A stretch of 64,000 bases of DNA from CAVQBC01 sp963848415 (GCA_963848415.1 CAWKDN010000001.1:2914001-2978000), one strand, 5' to 3'; positions 34,264-43,483 are shown, counted from the first letter of the stretch. Program-made: numbers and translations. Notes: generated by a model not told the origin, from the letters alone.

Positions 34264-36267
34264 ATGCCGCCCTTCAAGCTCGACGCCGTCTACTCGCCCA
34301 CCGCCGATCAGCCGCAGGCCATCACCGGCCTCGCCGACAGCGTCGAGGCGGGTGAGCGCGGGGTCACCCTGCTGGGCGCGACCGGCACCGGCAAGACGAT
34401 GACGATGGCGGCGACGATCGAGCGCCTGCAGCGCCCGGCGCTGATCATCGCCCACAACAAGACGCTGGCCGCGCAGCTCTGCAACGAGTTCCGCACCTAC
34501 TTCCCGCAGAACGCCGTCGAGTACTTCGTCTCCTACTACGACTACTACCAGCCCGAGGCCTACGTCCCGAGCAAGGATCTCTACATCGAGAAGGACTCGG
34601 CGATCAACCAGGAGATCGACCGGCTGCGCCACGCCGCCACCGCGGCGCTGTTCGCCCGCCGCGACGTCGTGATCGTCGCCTCGGTCTCCTGCATCTTCGG
34701 CCTCGGCTCGCCGGAGACCTACAACGACAACTGCCAGATCCTGCTCAAGGGCGGCGACGTCGACCGCGACGAGCTGCTGCGCAAGCTCGTCTACCTCCAG
34801 TACAACCGCAACGACACGGCGCTCGGCCGCGGCACCTTCCGCGTGCGCGGGGACACGCTGGAGGTCTTCCCGGCCTACGCCGAGACCGCGTTCCGGGCGA
34901 TGCTCTTCGGCGACGAGGTCGAGCGCCTGCAGCACTTCGACCCGCTGACGGGCGAGCTGATCGTCGACGACCTCGAGCACGTCGCCATCTGGCCGGCGAC
35001 GCACTACAACGTCAAGGAGGGCACGATGGAGCGGGCCGTGGCCGAGATCGGCCGCGAGCTCAACGCCCGCACCGCCGAGCTCGACGCCAGCGGCAAGCTG
35101 CTGGAGTCCCACCGCCTGCGCCAGCGCACCCAGTACGACATGGAGATGCTGCGCGAGGTCGGCTTCTGCTCGGGCATCGAGAACTACTCGCGCATCCTCG
35201 ACGGCCGCGCGCCCGGCGCCCGCCCGTACTGCCTGATCGACTACTTCCCCGAGGACTTCGTCTGCTTCATCGACGAGTCCCACCAGACCGTGCCGCAGAT
35301 CGGCGGCATGTACGAGGGCGACCGCTCGCGCAAGTCGACGCTCGTCGACTACGGCTTCCGGCTGCCCAGCGCGATGGACAACCGCCCGCAGACCTTCGAG
35401 GAGTTCCTCTCCATCACGCCGCAGATGGTCTACGTCTCGGCCACCCCCGGCCAGTACGAGCGCGACCACTCGGCGCGCGTGGTCGAGCAGATCGTCCGCC
35501 CGACCGGCATCGTGGACCCAGCGGTCGAGGTGCGCGAGACGCGCAACCAGATCGACGACCTGATGAACGAGATCCGCTCCCGCGTCGAGCGCAACGAGCG
35601 CGTGCTCGTGACCACGCTGACCAAGAAGATGAGCGAGGACCTCACCGACTACCTGCTCGAGATGGGCTTCAAGGTCCGCTACCTGCACTCCGAGATCGAC
35701 ACGCTCGAGCGCATCCAGATCATCCGCGAGCTGCGCCTGGGCGAGTACGACGTGCTGGTCGGCGTCAACCTGCTGCGCGAGGGCCTGGACCTGCCCGAGG
35801 TCTCGCTCGTGGGCATCCTCGACGCCGACAAGGAGGGCTTCCTGCGCGGTGAGACCTCGCTGATCCAGACGATCGGCCGCGCGGCACGCAACGTCGGCGG
35901 CACGGTGCTGATGTACGCCGACAAGGAGACCGACGCCATGCGCAAGGCGATCTCCGAGACCGACCGCCGGCGCGCGATCCAGGTCGCCTACAACGAGGAG
36001 CACGGCATCACGCCGGAGACCATCGTCAAGGGCATCTCCGACATCACCGAGTTCCTGATGGGCGACTCCAAGGTCCCGACCAAGGGCCGCCGCCGCCGCG
36101 AGAAGAAGATCGACATGGAGCCGGCCGAGATCGAGTCGACGATCGTCGAGCTCGAGGAGGAGATGCTGGCCGCGGCCGAGGAGCTGCGCTTCGAGTACGC
36201 GGCGCGGCTGCGCGACGAGATCCGCGAGCTGCGGCGCGAGCTGGACGAGGCCGCGACGGCGAGCTAG
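34264..36267 (+). CDS. uvrB: UvrABC system protein B
   Basis: 667 residues, normal for UvrB. Helicase-like motifs: GVTLLGATGTGKTMTMA (Walker A), the beta-hairpin YVSYYDYYQPEAYVPSKDLY region, FIDESHQTVPQIGGMY (DEAD-like box) and IQTIGRAARNVGGTV (motif VI). The C-terminal UVR domain (IVELEEEMLAAAEELRFEYA) contacts UvrC. It verifies damage in nucleotide excision repair. Start ATG 34264 (MPPFKLDAVYSP); the frame upstream is not coding. No Shine-Dalgarno is visible and TATCGT ends ten bases before the ATG, consistent with a leaderless message. Confidence 0.98.
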   Translation: MPPFKLDAVYSPTADQPQAITGLADSVEAGERGVTLLGATGTGKTMTMAATIERLQRPALIIAHNKTLAAQLCNEFRTYFPQNAVEYFVSYYDYYQPEAYVPSKDLYIEKDSAINQEIDRLRHAATAALFARRDVVIVASVSCIFGLGSPETYNDNCQILLKGGDVDRDELLRKLVYLQYNRNDTALGRGTFRVRGDTLEVFPAYAETAFRAMLFGDEVERLQHFDPLTGELIVDDLEHVAIWPATHYNVKEGTMERAVAEIGRELNARTAELDASGKLLESHRLRQRTQYDMEMLREVGFCSGIENYSRILDGRAPGARPYCLIDYFPEDFVCFIDESHQTVPQIGGMYEGDRSRKSTLVDYGFRLPSAMDNRPQTFEEFLSITPQMVYVSATPGQYERDHSARVVEQIVRPTGIVDPAVEVRETRNQIDDLMNEIRSRVERNERVLVTTLTKKMSEDLTDYLLEMGFKVRYLHSEIDTLERIQIIRELRLGEYDVLVGVNLLREGLDLPEVSLVGILDADKEGFLRGETSLIQTIGRAARNVGGTVLMYADKETDAMRKAISETDRRRAIQVAYNEEHGITPETIVKGISDITEFLMGDSKVPTKGRRRREKKIDMEPAEIESTIVELEEEMLAAAEELRFEYAARLRDEIRELRRELDEAATAS

Positions 36268-36360
36268 CGCCGGAGGCGCTGCGGGCGAGCGGCGACGCCG
36301 CCACCCAGGCCGGCCGTCCCGCTCAGCCGCCGCGAGCGCCGAGGCGCCAAGACCCCCGGC

Positions 36361-36401
36361 CGGTACGAGTTACGCCTCACATGCGAGAAGTTCTCGTACC
36401 G
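36361..36401. terminator. Inverted repeat between convergent uvrB and epimerase-like gene
   Basis: CGGTACGAG (36361-36369) and CTCGTACCG (36393-36401), a 9-bp perfect stem with a 23-base loop. It is flanked by a direct repeat GAGCGCCRAGGYGCCAAG at 36334-36351 and 36415-36432. Probably a bidirectional transcription end; no T-run. Confidence 0.4.
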
Positions 36402-36462
36402 CTCGACGAGGGCGGAGCGCCAAGGTGCCAAGCGCCGGCTCCGGCGGTCCGGCCGTCGCCGG

Positions 36463-38352
36463 TCAGCCGCCCACGTTCGGGACACTCTCCACGACCGCCT
36501 CGCCCCGCTGCTCCTCGATGCGCTGTTCCCGCCGCGCACGGCGCCGCCGCTCGGCCCGCTGCCGCGCGGCCGCGCGCTCCCGCCGCGCCGTCGCCCGCTC
36601 CCGCCGCGCGGCCGCGCGCTCCCGCCGCGCCGTCGCCCGCTCCCGCCGCGCCGTCGCCCGCTCCCGCCGAGCCGCCGCGCGCTCCCGTCGCGCCACTCGC
36701 TCTCTCCGCTCCTCGCTGCGCTGTTGACGTTCGGACCGCCGCTCCCGCCGCGTCGCGACGCGAGCCGCCTTCCGCGCCCCGGCGCGAGCCGCCTTCCGCG
36801 CCGCCCGCCGCCGCTCCTTCGCCGTCGGCCGCGGCTTCGGCTTCGGCAGCACCACCCGCAGGTCGCGCAGCTCCACCGCCCGCCGCCCGGCCGGCCCGCG
36901 CGCCTCGACCCGGAGCCGGTAGCGACCGCGTCCGGGCGGGGTCCAGGTCACGGCGTGGCCGCCGCGCGGCAGCGACAGCTCCTGACGCAGGCTCAGGCCG
37001 CGGTTGCCCCACACCGACACGTTCACGCTGGAGATCTTCGAGAGGCTGAAGCGCAGCGTCGCGCCCCGGTTGGCCCGCAGGCCGCTCGGCACGTCGACGC
37101 CGATCCGGGGCGGCTCGCGCTCGTAGCGCGCGAAGCGCCGGCCCGCCTCGCAGAACGGCGTCCGGCCGCCGCGGCACAGCCGGCCCAGGAAGTCGCCGGT
37201 CACGCGGTGGTAGTGCAGCGAGGACTCGCGCCCGCGCTCTGAGTACAGCGACCACGCGCCGGTGTCGAAGGCGGGCAGCACCGCCCGCGCGGCGCGCTCC
37301 CCGACGCGGAAGAGCCGCTGCGCCCGCGCGCCGCCGTCGAGGCTCGCGAGGTCGCGTAGTCCACTGACGGCCTGCAGCTCGCCGTTGAGGATCCGCTGGC
37401 CGGGGTCGAAGGAGTACATGACATAGCGCCGCCCGCCGCCGGCGCGGGCGGCGACGCCGATCGGCGCCGGGCGCTCGAAGGCCCCGAGCGCCCGCCGCGC
37501 CGCGCGCAGGTAGCGCGGCGCCTCGAGCACCCGGGCGGTGCGGGCGAGGGCCTGCACGGCCGTGCCCTGCGACATGCCGCTGATCCACGGCGGCGAGCCG
37601 CCGCCGTAGGCGAAGTAGTACTCCCAGGCGAGGAAGTCGTCCCGACGGGCGCCGAGGCCGAGCAGCCGGTCGACCGCGGCCCGCAACCGTCGCTCCGGGC
37701 AGTCCCCCCGGCCGGCCTCGAGCGCTCGCAGGCACGCGCCCGCCACGCCGTTGACCTTGCCCCAGCTCGCCAGCGGGTGCAGCTGCAGGCCGCGGCCGGC
37801 GAACGCCTGGAAGACCGCCGGATCCGATCCGAAGCTCACGCGCTGGCCAGGCGCCGGCGGCCGCGCCCGCGACCACGCCTCGGCGTTGCGCCGCAGGAGC
37901 AGGAAGACGGCCGGGAAGCGGCCCGCGGTCAGGCGGCCGGCGGCGGCGAGGCGATCGGCCTCGGCGATCACCGCGGCCAGCTCCGCCCGCGGCCCGCCCG
38001 CGAGCTTGCCCAGCGTGGCCCTTGCGCGCGCGTCGTCGCGGCGCCAGCGGTCGTGGGCCGCGGCGTCGATCCGGCCGCTCAGCAGCGCGCGGCGCAGCGC
38101 GGCGGCCACCGTCGGCGAGCGCTTCAGCCGCCGCAGCTCGGCCCGTCGGGCAGCCTCCCGGCGCCGGGCGGCTCCGATCGCCGACTCGGCCTTCAGCGCG
38201 CCCGCGCCGGCGGAGGACCCGGCGGCGCGGGGTGCGTCCGGCTCGGGCGCGACGCCGCGCGGCTCACCTCCGCCACAGCCGGCGAACGCCGCCAGGGCCG
38301 CGACGGCGAGGAGGCCGAGGAGCCGGGCGGGGACGACGAGGCCAGGGGCCAC
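36463..38352 (-). CDS. Lipoprotein with glucuronyl C5-epimerase-like domain and Arg-rich repeat tail
   Basis: 629 residues. Lipobox AFAGC (Cys26). Residues ~200-420 resemble the C-terminal (alpha/alpha)6 domain of D-glucuronyl C5-epimerase: YYFAYGGGSPPWISGMSQGT near 245, YSFDPGQRILNGELQAVSGL near 315 and LHYHRVTGDFLGRL near 378. An Ig-like beta domain follows (about 425-500). The last ~120 residues are extremely Arg/Ala/Glu-rich, with six near-identical heptads of the type ARRERAT encoded by 21-bp DNA repeats. It is exposed outside the membrane; the substrate may be a uronate-containing polysaccharide. The tail function is unknown. Confidence 0.8.
   Translation of the reverse strand: MAPGLVVPARLLGLLAVAALAAFAGCGGGEPRGVAPEPDAPRAAGSSAGAGALKAESAIGAARRREAARRAELRRLKRSPTVAAALRRALLSGRIDAAAHDRWRRDDARARATLGKLAGGPRAELAAVIAEADRLAAAGRLTAGRFPAVFLLLRRNAEAWSRARPPAPGQRVSFGSDPAVFQAFAGRGLQLHPLASWGKVNGVAGACLRALEAGRGDCPERRLRAAVDRLLGLGARRDDFLAWEYYFAYGGGSPPWISGMSQGTAVQALARTARVLEAPRYLRAARRALGAFERPAPIGVAARAGGGRRYVMYSFDPGQRILNGELQAVSGLRDLASLDGGARAQRLFRVGERAARAVLPAFDTGAWSLYSERGRESSLHYHRVTGDFLGRLCRGGRTPFCEAGRRFARYEREPPRIGVDVPSGLRANRGATLRFSLSKISSVNVSVWGNRGLSLRQELSLPRGGHAVTWTPPGRGRYRLRVEARGPAGRRAVELRDLRVVLPKPKPRPTAKERRRAARKAARAGARKAARVATRRERRSERQQRSEERRERVARRERAAARRERATARRERATARRERAAARRERATARRERAAARQRAERRRRARREQRIEEQRGEAVVESVPNVGG
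36576..36701. repeat. 21-bp tandem repeat inside the epimerase-like gene
   Basis: Six units beginning GCTCCCGCCGCGC at 36576, 36597, 36618, 36639, 36660 and 36681 (last one diverged). In the coding strand each encodes one heptad with the RRER core. Such repeats expand and contract easily, so tail length probably varies between strains. Confidence 0.85.
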
Positions 38353-38680
38353 GGCTGGAATGGTCCCACGCCGCGCGGGCGGGGACCCCGGTCCGAGGAC
38401 CAGGCCGCGTTGCCACCCGACATGGAGCTCTGCATCGCTGCTGTTCGCCCGGCCCGAGTCCCAGCCGCATCACCGCCCGAGGCGAAACCCCGCAGTAAGG
38501 AACGCGGACCGCACCGGCCGCGGTCACCGACCTCATCATGAGTGCGGACGCGCCAGCCGCGCCGGTCGGGACGCTTTGGCCTGTATGCCATGCCGTTCTC
38601 GTCCCACCGTGCGAACCGGGACCCCGGACCCATCCATGCCGGGGTTCGGGCCCTCCACCCCGCTCGCCATCATCCCCGCC
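38353..38680. other. 328-bp gap, no gene; contains an end-motif-like repeat
   Basis: No convincing coding frame. GGCGAAACCCCGCAGTAAGG at 38481-38500 matches 17 of 20 bases (ungapped) of 53021-53040, the left end of the element at 53 kb. A degenerate inverse, CCGGGGTTCGGG, lies at 38639-38650. GGGACCCCGG occurs twice (about 38382 and 38620). A small GACCGC/GCGGTC hairpin lies at about 38507-38525. It should also hold the mutY promoter. Confidence 0.45.
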
Positions 38681-39487
38681 GTGACGACCGCCGACCGCCC
38701 GACCGCGCTGCTGGACTGGTACGCCCGCGTGCGGCGGCCGCTGCCGTGGCGCTTCACCCGCGACCCCTACGCCGTGCTGGTCTCCGAGGTCATGCTCCAG
38801 CAGACCCAGGCGGCGCGGGTGGTCCCGTACTACGAGCGCTGGCTCGAGCACTTCCCGGACCCCGCTGCGCTCGCGCAGGCACCGACGCCCGCGGTGCTCG
38901 CCGCCTGGAGCGGCCTCGGCTACAACCGCCGCGCGCTCGCCCTGCGGGCAGCGGCGCGCGCGATCGCGGCGCACGGCTGGCCGCCGCCGGACGAGCTCGA
39001 GCGGCTGCCCGGCGTGGGCCGGTACACCGCCGCCGCGGTGGCGGCGTTCGCGTGGGACGAGCCGGTCGCCGCCGTCGACACCAACGTGCGCCGCGTGATC
39101 GCCCGCTGGGACGGCCGCGAGCGCACGCCGCGGGAGCTCGCCGGCCGCGCCACGGAGCTGTTGCCGGCCGACCGCGCGGGCGAGTGGAACCAGGCGATGA
39201 TGGAGCTGGGCGCCACCGTCTGCACCCCCCGCTCGCCGCGCTGCGGTGCCTGCCCGGTCCGCCGGGGCTGCGCCGGACCGGGCGCGCCGCCGCGGCGGCG
39301 GGCGGCCCGGCCGCGGTTCGAGGACACCGACCGCTACGTCCGCGGGCGGATCGTCGCCGCGCTCGTCGACGGCGGGCCGCCGCCGGCCGGGCTCGCGCCC
39401 GAGCGTCGCGAGCGGGCGCTCGCCGGCCTGGCGCGCGACGGGCTCGTGGTGCTCGGCCCCGACGGGGCCGCCCGGCTGCCTGACTAA
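38681..39487 (+). CDS. mutY: A/G-specific adenine glycosylase
   Basis: 268 residues from GTG 38681. Removes adenine mispaired with 8-oxoguanine. The catalytic Glu lies in VSEVMLQQTQAARVV, the helix-hairpin-helix is LPGVGRYTAAAVAAFAW, and the catalytic Asp is in AAVDTNVRRVIARW. The Fe-S cluster cysteines are C-x6-C-x2-C-x5-C (CTPRSPRCGACPVRRGC). The NUDIX-like C-terminal domain that reads 8-oxoG in longer MutY proteins is reduced to ~60 residues. ATG 38636 is an alternative start adding 15 residues that do not look conserved. Confidence 0.94.
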   Translation: MTTADRPTALLDWYARVRRPLPWRFTRDPYAVLVSEVMLQQTQAARVVPYYERWLEHFPDPAALAQAPTPAVLAAWSGLGYNRRALALRAAARAIAAHGWPPPDELERLPGVGRYTAAAVAAFAWDEPVAAVDTNVRRVIARWDGRERTPRELAGRATELLPADRAGEWNQAMMELGATVCTPRSPRCGACPVRRGCAGPGAPPRRRAARPRFEDTDRYVRGRIVAALVDGGPPPAGLAPERRERALAGLARDGLVVLGPDGAARLPD

Positions 39488-39498
39488 CCTGCACCCGA

Positions 39499-40128
39499 GT
39501 GGAGCCCGTCGAGCGCACCGACTTCCCGACGACCCGCCGCGGCTACGACCCGGCCGCCGTCGCCGAGCACCTGCGCGGCCTGGCGCGGCGGATCGAGCAG
39601 CTCGAGGCAGAGGCGCGCCGGCCGGCCGGGGAGTCGCTGGCCGCCGCCGCCTCCGAGCGGGTCGCGGGGATCGTCGCGGCCGCCGAGGCGAGCGCCGGCG
39701 AGCTGCGCGAGGAGGCCCGCCACGAGGCGCGCACCCACGTCGAGGGCGTCGCCACGGTCGCTGCCGAGCTGAGCGCCAGGCTCTCCGCCCTGCGGACCGA
39801 GCTGGACGCGGTGATCGAGGAGACCGGCGGGCTGCGAGCCGCGACGGGCGAGCCGGACCCTCCACTCCCGCCGGCCGCGACGCCTGCGACCGAGCCGATG
39901 AAGCCGGCCGCGGCGCCCGAGCCGGTCGCAGCCGAGGCGCCCGAGCCGGTCACGACCGAGCCGGCCGCGACAGGCGCCACGGACGAGGACGGCGCCCGCC
40001 TCGCCGCCCTCGACCTCGCGTTGCAGGGCCGCTCCCGTGAGCAGGCCGCGGCCTACCTGGCCGAGCACTTCGGGCTCAGCCGCCCCGAGCCGCTGCTGGA
40101 CGAGGTCTTCGCGAAGGCCGGGCGATGA
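39499..40128 (+). CDS. DivIVA-like coiled-coil protein
   Basis: 209 residues. The start (VERTDFPTTRRGYDPAAVAEHL) resembles the DivIVA N-terminal membrane-binding motif F-x4-RRGYD-P-x2-V. A coiled coil of ~100 residues (LARRIEQLEAEARR, ERVAGIVAAAEASAGELREE) follows, then a Pro/Ala/Glu-rich linker and a C-terminal globular-looking 50 residues (LDLALQGRSREQAAAYLAEH). DivIVA proteins mark poles or septa. GTG start with TAACCT eight bases upstream and no Shine-Dalgarno. Overlaps the carboxypeptidase gene by ATGA. Confidence 0.75.
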   Translation: MEPVERTDFPTTRRGYDPAAVAEHLRGLARRIEQLEAEARRPAGESLAAAASERVAGIVAAAEASAGELREEARHEARTHVEGVATVAAELSARLSALRTELDAVIEETGGLRAATGEPDPPLPPAATPATEPMKPAAAPEPVAAEAPEPVTTEPAATGATDEDGARLAALDLALQGRSREQAAAYLAEHFGLSRPEPLLDEVFAKAGR

Positions 40129-41654
40129 CGGCCGCGCCCGCCGCTCTCGGCGAGCTCAAGGGGCGCATGGCCGAGCTCGTCGACCTGCACTCTGCGCTCG
40201 CGCTCCTCTTCTGGGACCAGAACACGATGATGCCGCGCGCGGGCGCCGTCGGCCGCGCCGACCACGCCGCGACGCTCGAGCGCGTCTGCCACGAGAAGCT
40301 CGTCGACCCGGAGGTCGGCAGGCTGCTCGACACGCTGGAGCCGTGGGCGGCCGGAGCAGACCCCGACTCCGACGACGCGCGCCTGGTCCACTGGGTCCGG
40401 CGCGACTTCGAGAAGCGCACCAGGGTCCCCACGGAGCTGGCCGGCGAGATGTCCCACGCCGCCGCGCTCGGCCAGCAGGCCTGGCTCCAGGCCCGCGAGG
40501 CGGCCGACTTCGGCCGCTTCCGCGACACGCTCGCGCGCCACCTCGAGCTGCGCCACCGCTACGTGGCGTGCTTCGACGGCCAGGGCCAGGCCCATCCCTA
40601 CGACGTCCTGCTCGACGACTTCGAGCCGGGCCTGACCGCCGCCGAGCTCGTGCCGCTGTTCGCCGCCCTGCGCGAGGCGCTGGTCCCGCTGGTGGCCGCG
40701 GCCGGCGACAGCGGGCAGGCCGGCAACGACGGCGCCTTCGCGGGACCGTTCACCGCGGAGGACCAGCGGCGGGCGGTGCTCGACGTGCTCGGCGCGACCG
40801 GCTACGACCCAGAGGCGTGGCGGCTGGATCCGGCGCCGCATCCGTTCGCCCAGTCGCTCGGCCCCGGCGACGTCCGCATCACGACCCGCTTCGAGCGCGA
40901 CGACCTCTCGATGGCGCTGTACTCCGGCCTGCACGAGTTCGGACACGGCCTCTACGAGGCGCAGATCGAGCCGTCCCTGCACCGCACGCCGCTCGCCGAG
41001 CCCGTCTCGCTCGGCGTGCACGAGTCCCAGAGCCGCCTGTGGGAGAACCTCGTCGGGCGCTCGCGGCCGTTCTGCGACTGGGTCCTACCGCGGCTGCGCG
41101 CCACCCTGCCCGGCGCGTTCGCAGAGCTCGACGCGGCAGGCCTCTATCGCGCGGTCAACACGGTCCAGCCGTCGCTCGTGCGCACCGAGGCCGACGAGAC
41201 GACCTACAACCTCCACATCGTCCTGCGCTTCGAGCTCGAGCTGGCGCTGGTCGAGGGCTCGCTCGAGGTCGCCGACGTGCCACGGGCGTGGGCGGACGGG
41301 ATGGCCCGCCTGCTCGGCGTCGAGGTCACCGACGACGCCCACGGCTGTCTGCAGGACATCCACTGGGCCGAGGGGATGATCGGCTACTTCCCGACCTACA
41401 CCTTGGGCAACCTGATGGCCGCGCAGCTGTGGCGCCGCGCGGCGAACGACATCCCCGACCTCGACGAGCGGATCGCGGCCGGCGACTTCGCGGCGCTGCG
41501 GGAGTGGCTCGGGGAGAACATCCACCGCCACGGCCGCAAGTTCGCGCCGCGCGAGCTGCTGCGGCGCGTGACCGGCGAGGAGCTCCGCGTAGAGCCGTTC
41601 GTGGACTACCTGGGCGCCAAGCTGCGCGACGCCGGCGTGCTCGCCCGCGGCTGA
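40125..41654 (+). CDS. M32 (Taq-type) metallocarboxypeptidase
   Basis: 509 residues, the usual size for peptidase family M32. Zinc motif HEFGH within MALYSGLHEFGHGLYEAQIE near residue 272, followed by the third-ligand segment LGVHESQSRLWENLVGRS near 303 and the family motif IRTEADETTYNLHIVLR (here VRTEADETTYNLHI). It removes C-terminal residues from peptides in the cytoplasm. The ATG overlaps the DivIVA-like stop by 4 bp. It converges with the SCO gene with 2 bp between. Confidence 0.95.
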   Translation: MTAAPAALGELKGRMAELVDLHSALALLFWDQNTMMPRAGAVGRADHAATLERVCHEKLVDPEVGRLLDTLEPWAAGADPDSDDARLVHWVRRDFEKRTRVPTELAGEMSHAAALGQQAWLQAREAADFGRFRDTLARHLELRHRYVACFDGQGQAHPYDVLLDDFEPGLTAAELVPLFAALREALVPLVAAAGDSGQAGNDGAFAGPFTAEDQRRAVLDVLGATGYDPEAWRLDPAPHPFAQSLGPGDVRITTRFERDDLSMALYSGLHEFGHGLYEAQIEPSLHRTPLAEPVSLGVHESQSRLWENLVGRSRPFCDWVLPRLRATLPGAFAELDAAGLYRAVNTVQPSLVRTEADETTYNLHIVLRFELELALVEGSLEVADVPRAWADGMARLLGVEVTDDAHGCLQDIHWAEGMIGYFPTYTLGNLMAAQLWRRAANDIPDLDERIAAGDFAALREWLGENIHRHGRKFAPRELLRRVTGEELRVEPFVDYLGAKLRDAGVLARG

Positions 41655-41656
41655 GC

Positions 41657-42505
41657 TCAGCGCTCGGCCTGCAGCGCGCGGATGTCGCCCGCGAGCAGCT
41701 TCGCGTCGAGCTGCTCGAACGGGAACCCGACCCGCTGGCGGCCGTGCTTGTCGATCAGCAGCACGTACGCGCTGTGCTCGAAGTCCAGGGCGTAGTGGCG
41801 GCGGCGGCCGCGGTAGCGGAAGTCCTCGCGGGCGGGGTAGGGATCCTCGGCCGCCTTCGGCGAGGCGCCGTCGGTGGTCGGCTTGGGCGCGCCCTCGACC
41901 TCCGCCTGCGCCGCGGCCGTGTACTCCTCGCCCCCGGACTCCTTCGCGAACTCCTCGGAGCGCTCCTCGCGGTACTGGTCGTAGAAGGCGGCGGCGGCCT
42001 CGGCCTCCTTGCCCGTGGCCGCCACGGGGACGATCCCGTAGGACGCCCAGACCGGCGCCAGCTCCTGGCGGCTGCCGATCAGGAAGCTCACGGGCCCGCC
42101 GTAGAGCTGGAAGCGCTTGAGGAAGGCCCGGGCTCGCTCCGGTGTGTCGCCGGTCGGGTCCACGCTGACCCCGATGACCCTGACGCCCTTTCCGCCGACC
42201 TCGCCGACCGCCTGGGCGATCTTCCCGGCCTGCGCCGGGCACAGGTCGTGACAGGTCGAGTACAGGAAGGTGAGCACGAGCACCTTGCCGCGGGAATCCT
42301 GCGGGGTGGCCACCCACTTGCCGTCCTGGTCGCGCAGGCGGAAGGTCGGCGGCGGCTCGCGCGGCGGCGTGAAGCTGGCCCGGACCGGCTCCGGCTGGCT
42401 GGTGAGGACAGCGGCCAGCACCCCGCCGGCCGCGCCCAGCAGGAGGCAGACGCCCGCGGCCAGCAGCAGGCGCGGGAGCGGGCGGCGCGAGCGCTCAGCG
42501 CTCAA
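41657..42505 (-). CDS. SCO1/SenC-family thioredoxin-fold protein
   Basis: 282 residues. N-terminal membrane anchor (RLLLAAGVCLLLGAAGGVLA), then a thioredoxin fold with the copper-binding CxxxC in FLYSTCHDLCPAQAGKIAQA near residue 85 and the distal His in FEHSAYVLLID near 240. SCO proteins deliver copper or reduce thiols for cytochrome oxidase CuA assembly. Between those sites is a ~70-residue Glu/Ala-rich insertion absent from typical SCO proteins. TTG start; it overlaps the second propeller gene by 11 bp, making it the last gene of a four-gene envelope operon. No oxidase genes are nearby. Confidence 0.9.
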   Translation of the reverse strand: MSAERSRRPLPRLLLAAGVCLLLGAAGGVLAAVLTSQPEPVRASFTPPREPPPTFRLRDQDGKWVATPQDSRGKVLVLTFLYSTCHDLCPAQAGKIAQAVGEVGGKGVRVIGVSVDPTGDTPERARAFLKRFQLYGGPVSFLIGSRQELAPVWASYGIVPVAATGKEAEAAAAFYDQYREERSEEFAKESGGEEYTAAAQAEVEGAPKPTTDGASPKAAEDPYPAREDFRYRGRRRHYALDFEHSAYVLLIDKHGRQRVGFPFEQLDAKLLAGDIRALQAER

Positions 42506-43481
42506 GGCGGGTCACCGTCCCGTCGGCCGCGTTGGCCACCCACACCGCGTCGCGCGTGAGCGCCACGCCCGCCGGCTCGCGCCCGACAGCGCGCTCGCCG
42601 GAGGTCTCGCCGGTGCGGGGATCGATCCGCACCACCGCCCGGTCGCCGGCCGTGGCGACGTAGACGTCGCGCTCGTCGGCGGCGATCGCCACCGGCCGGC
42701 GCCCGACCGCGACGGGCGGCCCCTCCAGCCGGCCGGTCTCGAGGTTGATCCGCGCCACGGTGCCGTCGCCGGCGTTGGCGACCCACGCGACCCCGCCGGC
42801 CACGGCGACGTCGACGGGGTCGCGGCCCGTCGGGACCGGTGCGCCGCGCGAGCGGCGGCGCTCGGCGTCGATGCGGACGAGGCGCCCGTCGCGCGGGCTC
42901 ACCGCGACCACCCAGCGCCCCTCGGCGGCGAGTGCGACCGGGCCGGCGCCGGCCGCGATCGAGCGCACCCCCGAGGCCCCGCGCCGCAGGTAGCGCACGG
43001 TCCCATCCGCCGAGCTGGCGGTCCACAGGGCCCCGGCGGCCAGCGCGACGTCGGAGACGTCGGCCCCCATCGGGATCGGGCGCAGCGGCCGCCGCCGGTC
43101 GACGGGCACGACCGCGCCGCGCGCGGCGTCCGCCACCCACAGACCGTCCGCCGCCGGCGCCAGCCGGGCCGGGGCGCCGCCCAGCGCCAGCGGCTCGCCC
43201 TGCGGCGCGCCGGTGCCCGGGTCCAGCCGCGTGATGGTGCCCGACGCCTGGTCGGCGACCCACAGGCCGCCCGGGCCGGCCACCACGGCGGTGGGTGACC
43301 CGCCGACGCGCACGACCGCGCTGGGCCCGCCGGCCGGCGGCGGCGCGGACCGCTCCTCGCGCAGCAGCAGGACCGCCGCCACGGCCGCGACGGCCGCCAC
43401 GAGGGCGACCACCGCGGCGAGCGCGCGCGCGTCACGCCCGCGGAGCCGGGCGGAGGCCGAGTCCAGGCCGATCGCGATCAA
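42495..43481 (-). CDS. Membrane-anchored seven-bladed beta-propeller (second copy)
   Basis: 328 residues: one N-terminal membrane helix (LAAVVALVAAVAAVAAVLLL) and seven repeats of ~40 residues with the core LWVADxxxGTITRLD, e.g. AWVANAGDGTVARIN and VWVANAADGTVTRLE. This is the YVTN/NHL-like propeller class, placed outside the membrane, usually protein- or ligand-binding rather than catalytic. TTG 43481 lies two bases after the stop of the first propeller; a CTG overlaps that stop as an alternative. Sequence similarity to the first copy shows tandem duplication. Confidence 0.85.
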   Translation of the reverse strand: MIAIGLDSASARLRGRDARALAAVVALVAAVAAVAAVLLLREERSAPPPAGGPSAVVRVGGSPTAVVAGPGGLWVADQASGTITRLDPGTGAPQGEPLALGGAPARLAPAADGLWVADAARGAVVPVDRRRPLRPIPMGADVSDVALAAGALWTASSADGTVRYLRRGASGVRSIAAGAGPVALAAEGRWVVAVSPRDGRLVRIDAERRRSRGAPVPTGRDPVDVAVAGGVAWVANAGDGTVARINLETGRLEGPPVAVGRRPVAIAADERDVYVATAGDRAVVRIDPRTGETSGERAVGREPAGVALTRDAVWVANAADGTVTRLER

Positions 43482-43483
43482 GC

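Noticed and set aside
33319..36003. 894-codon - strand frame over uvrB
   Set aside because: Shadow of uvrB. Its last ~100 residues merely include the N-terminal fragment of the frameshifted permease.
36570..36705. Possible CRISPR-like array because of regular short repeats
   Set aside because: The 21-bp repeats are directly tandem with no unique spacers and lie in frame within a coding sequence.
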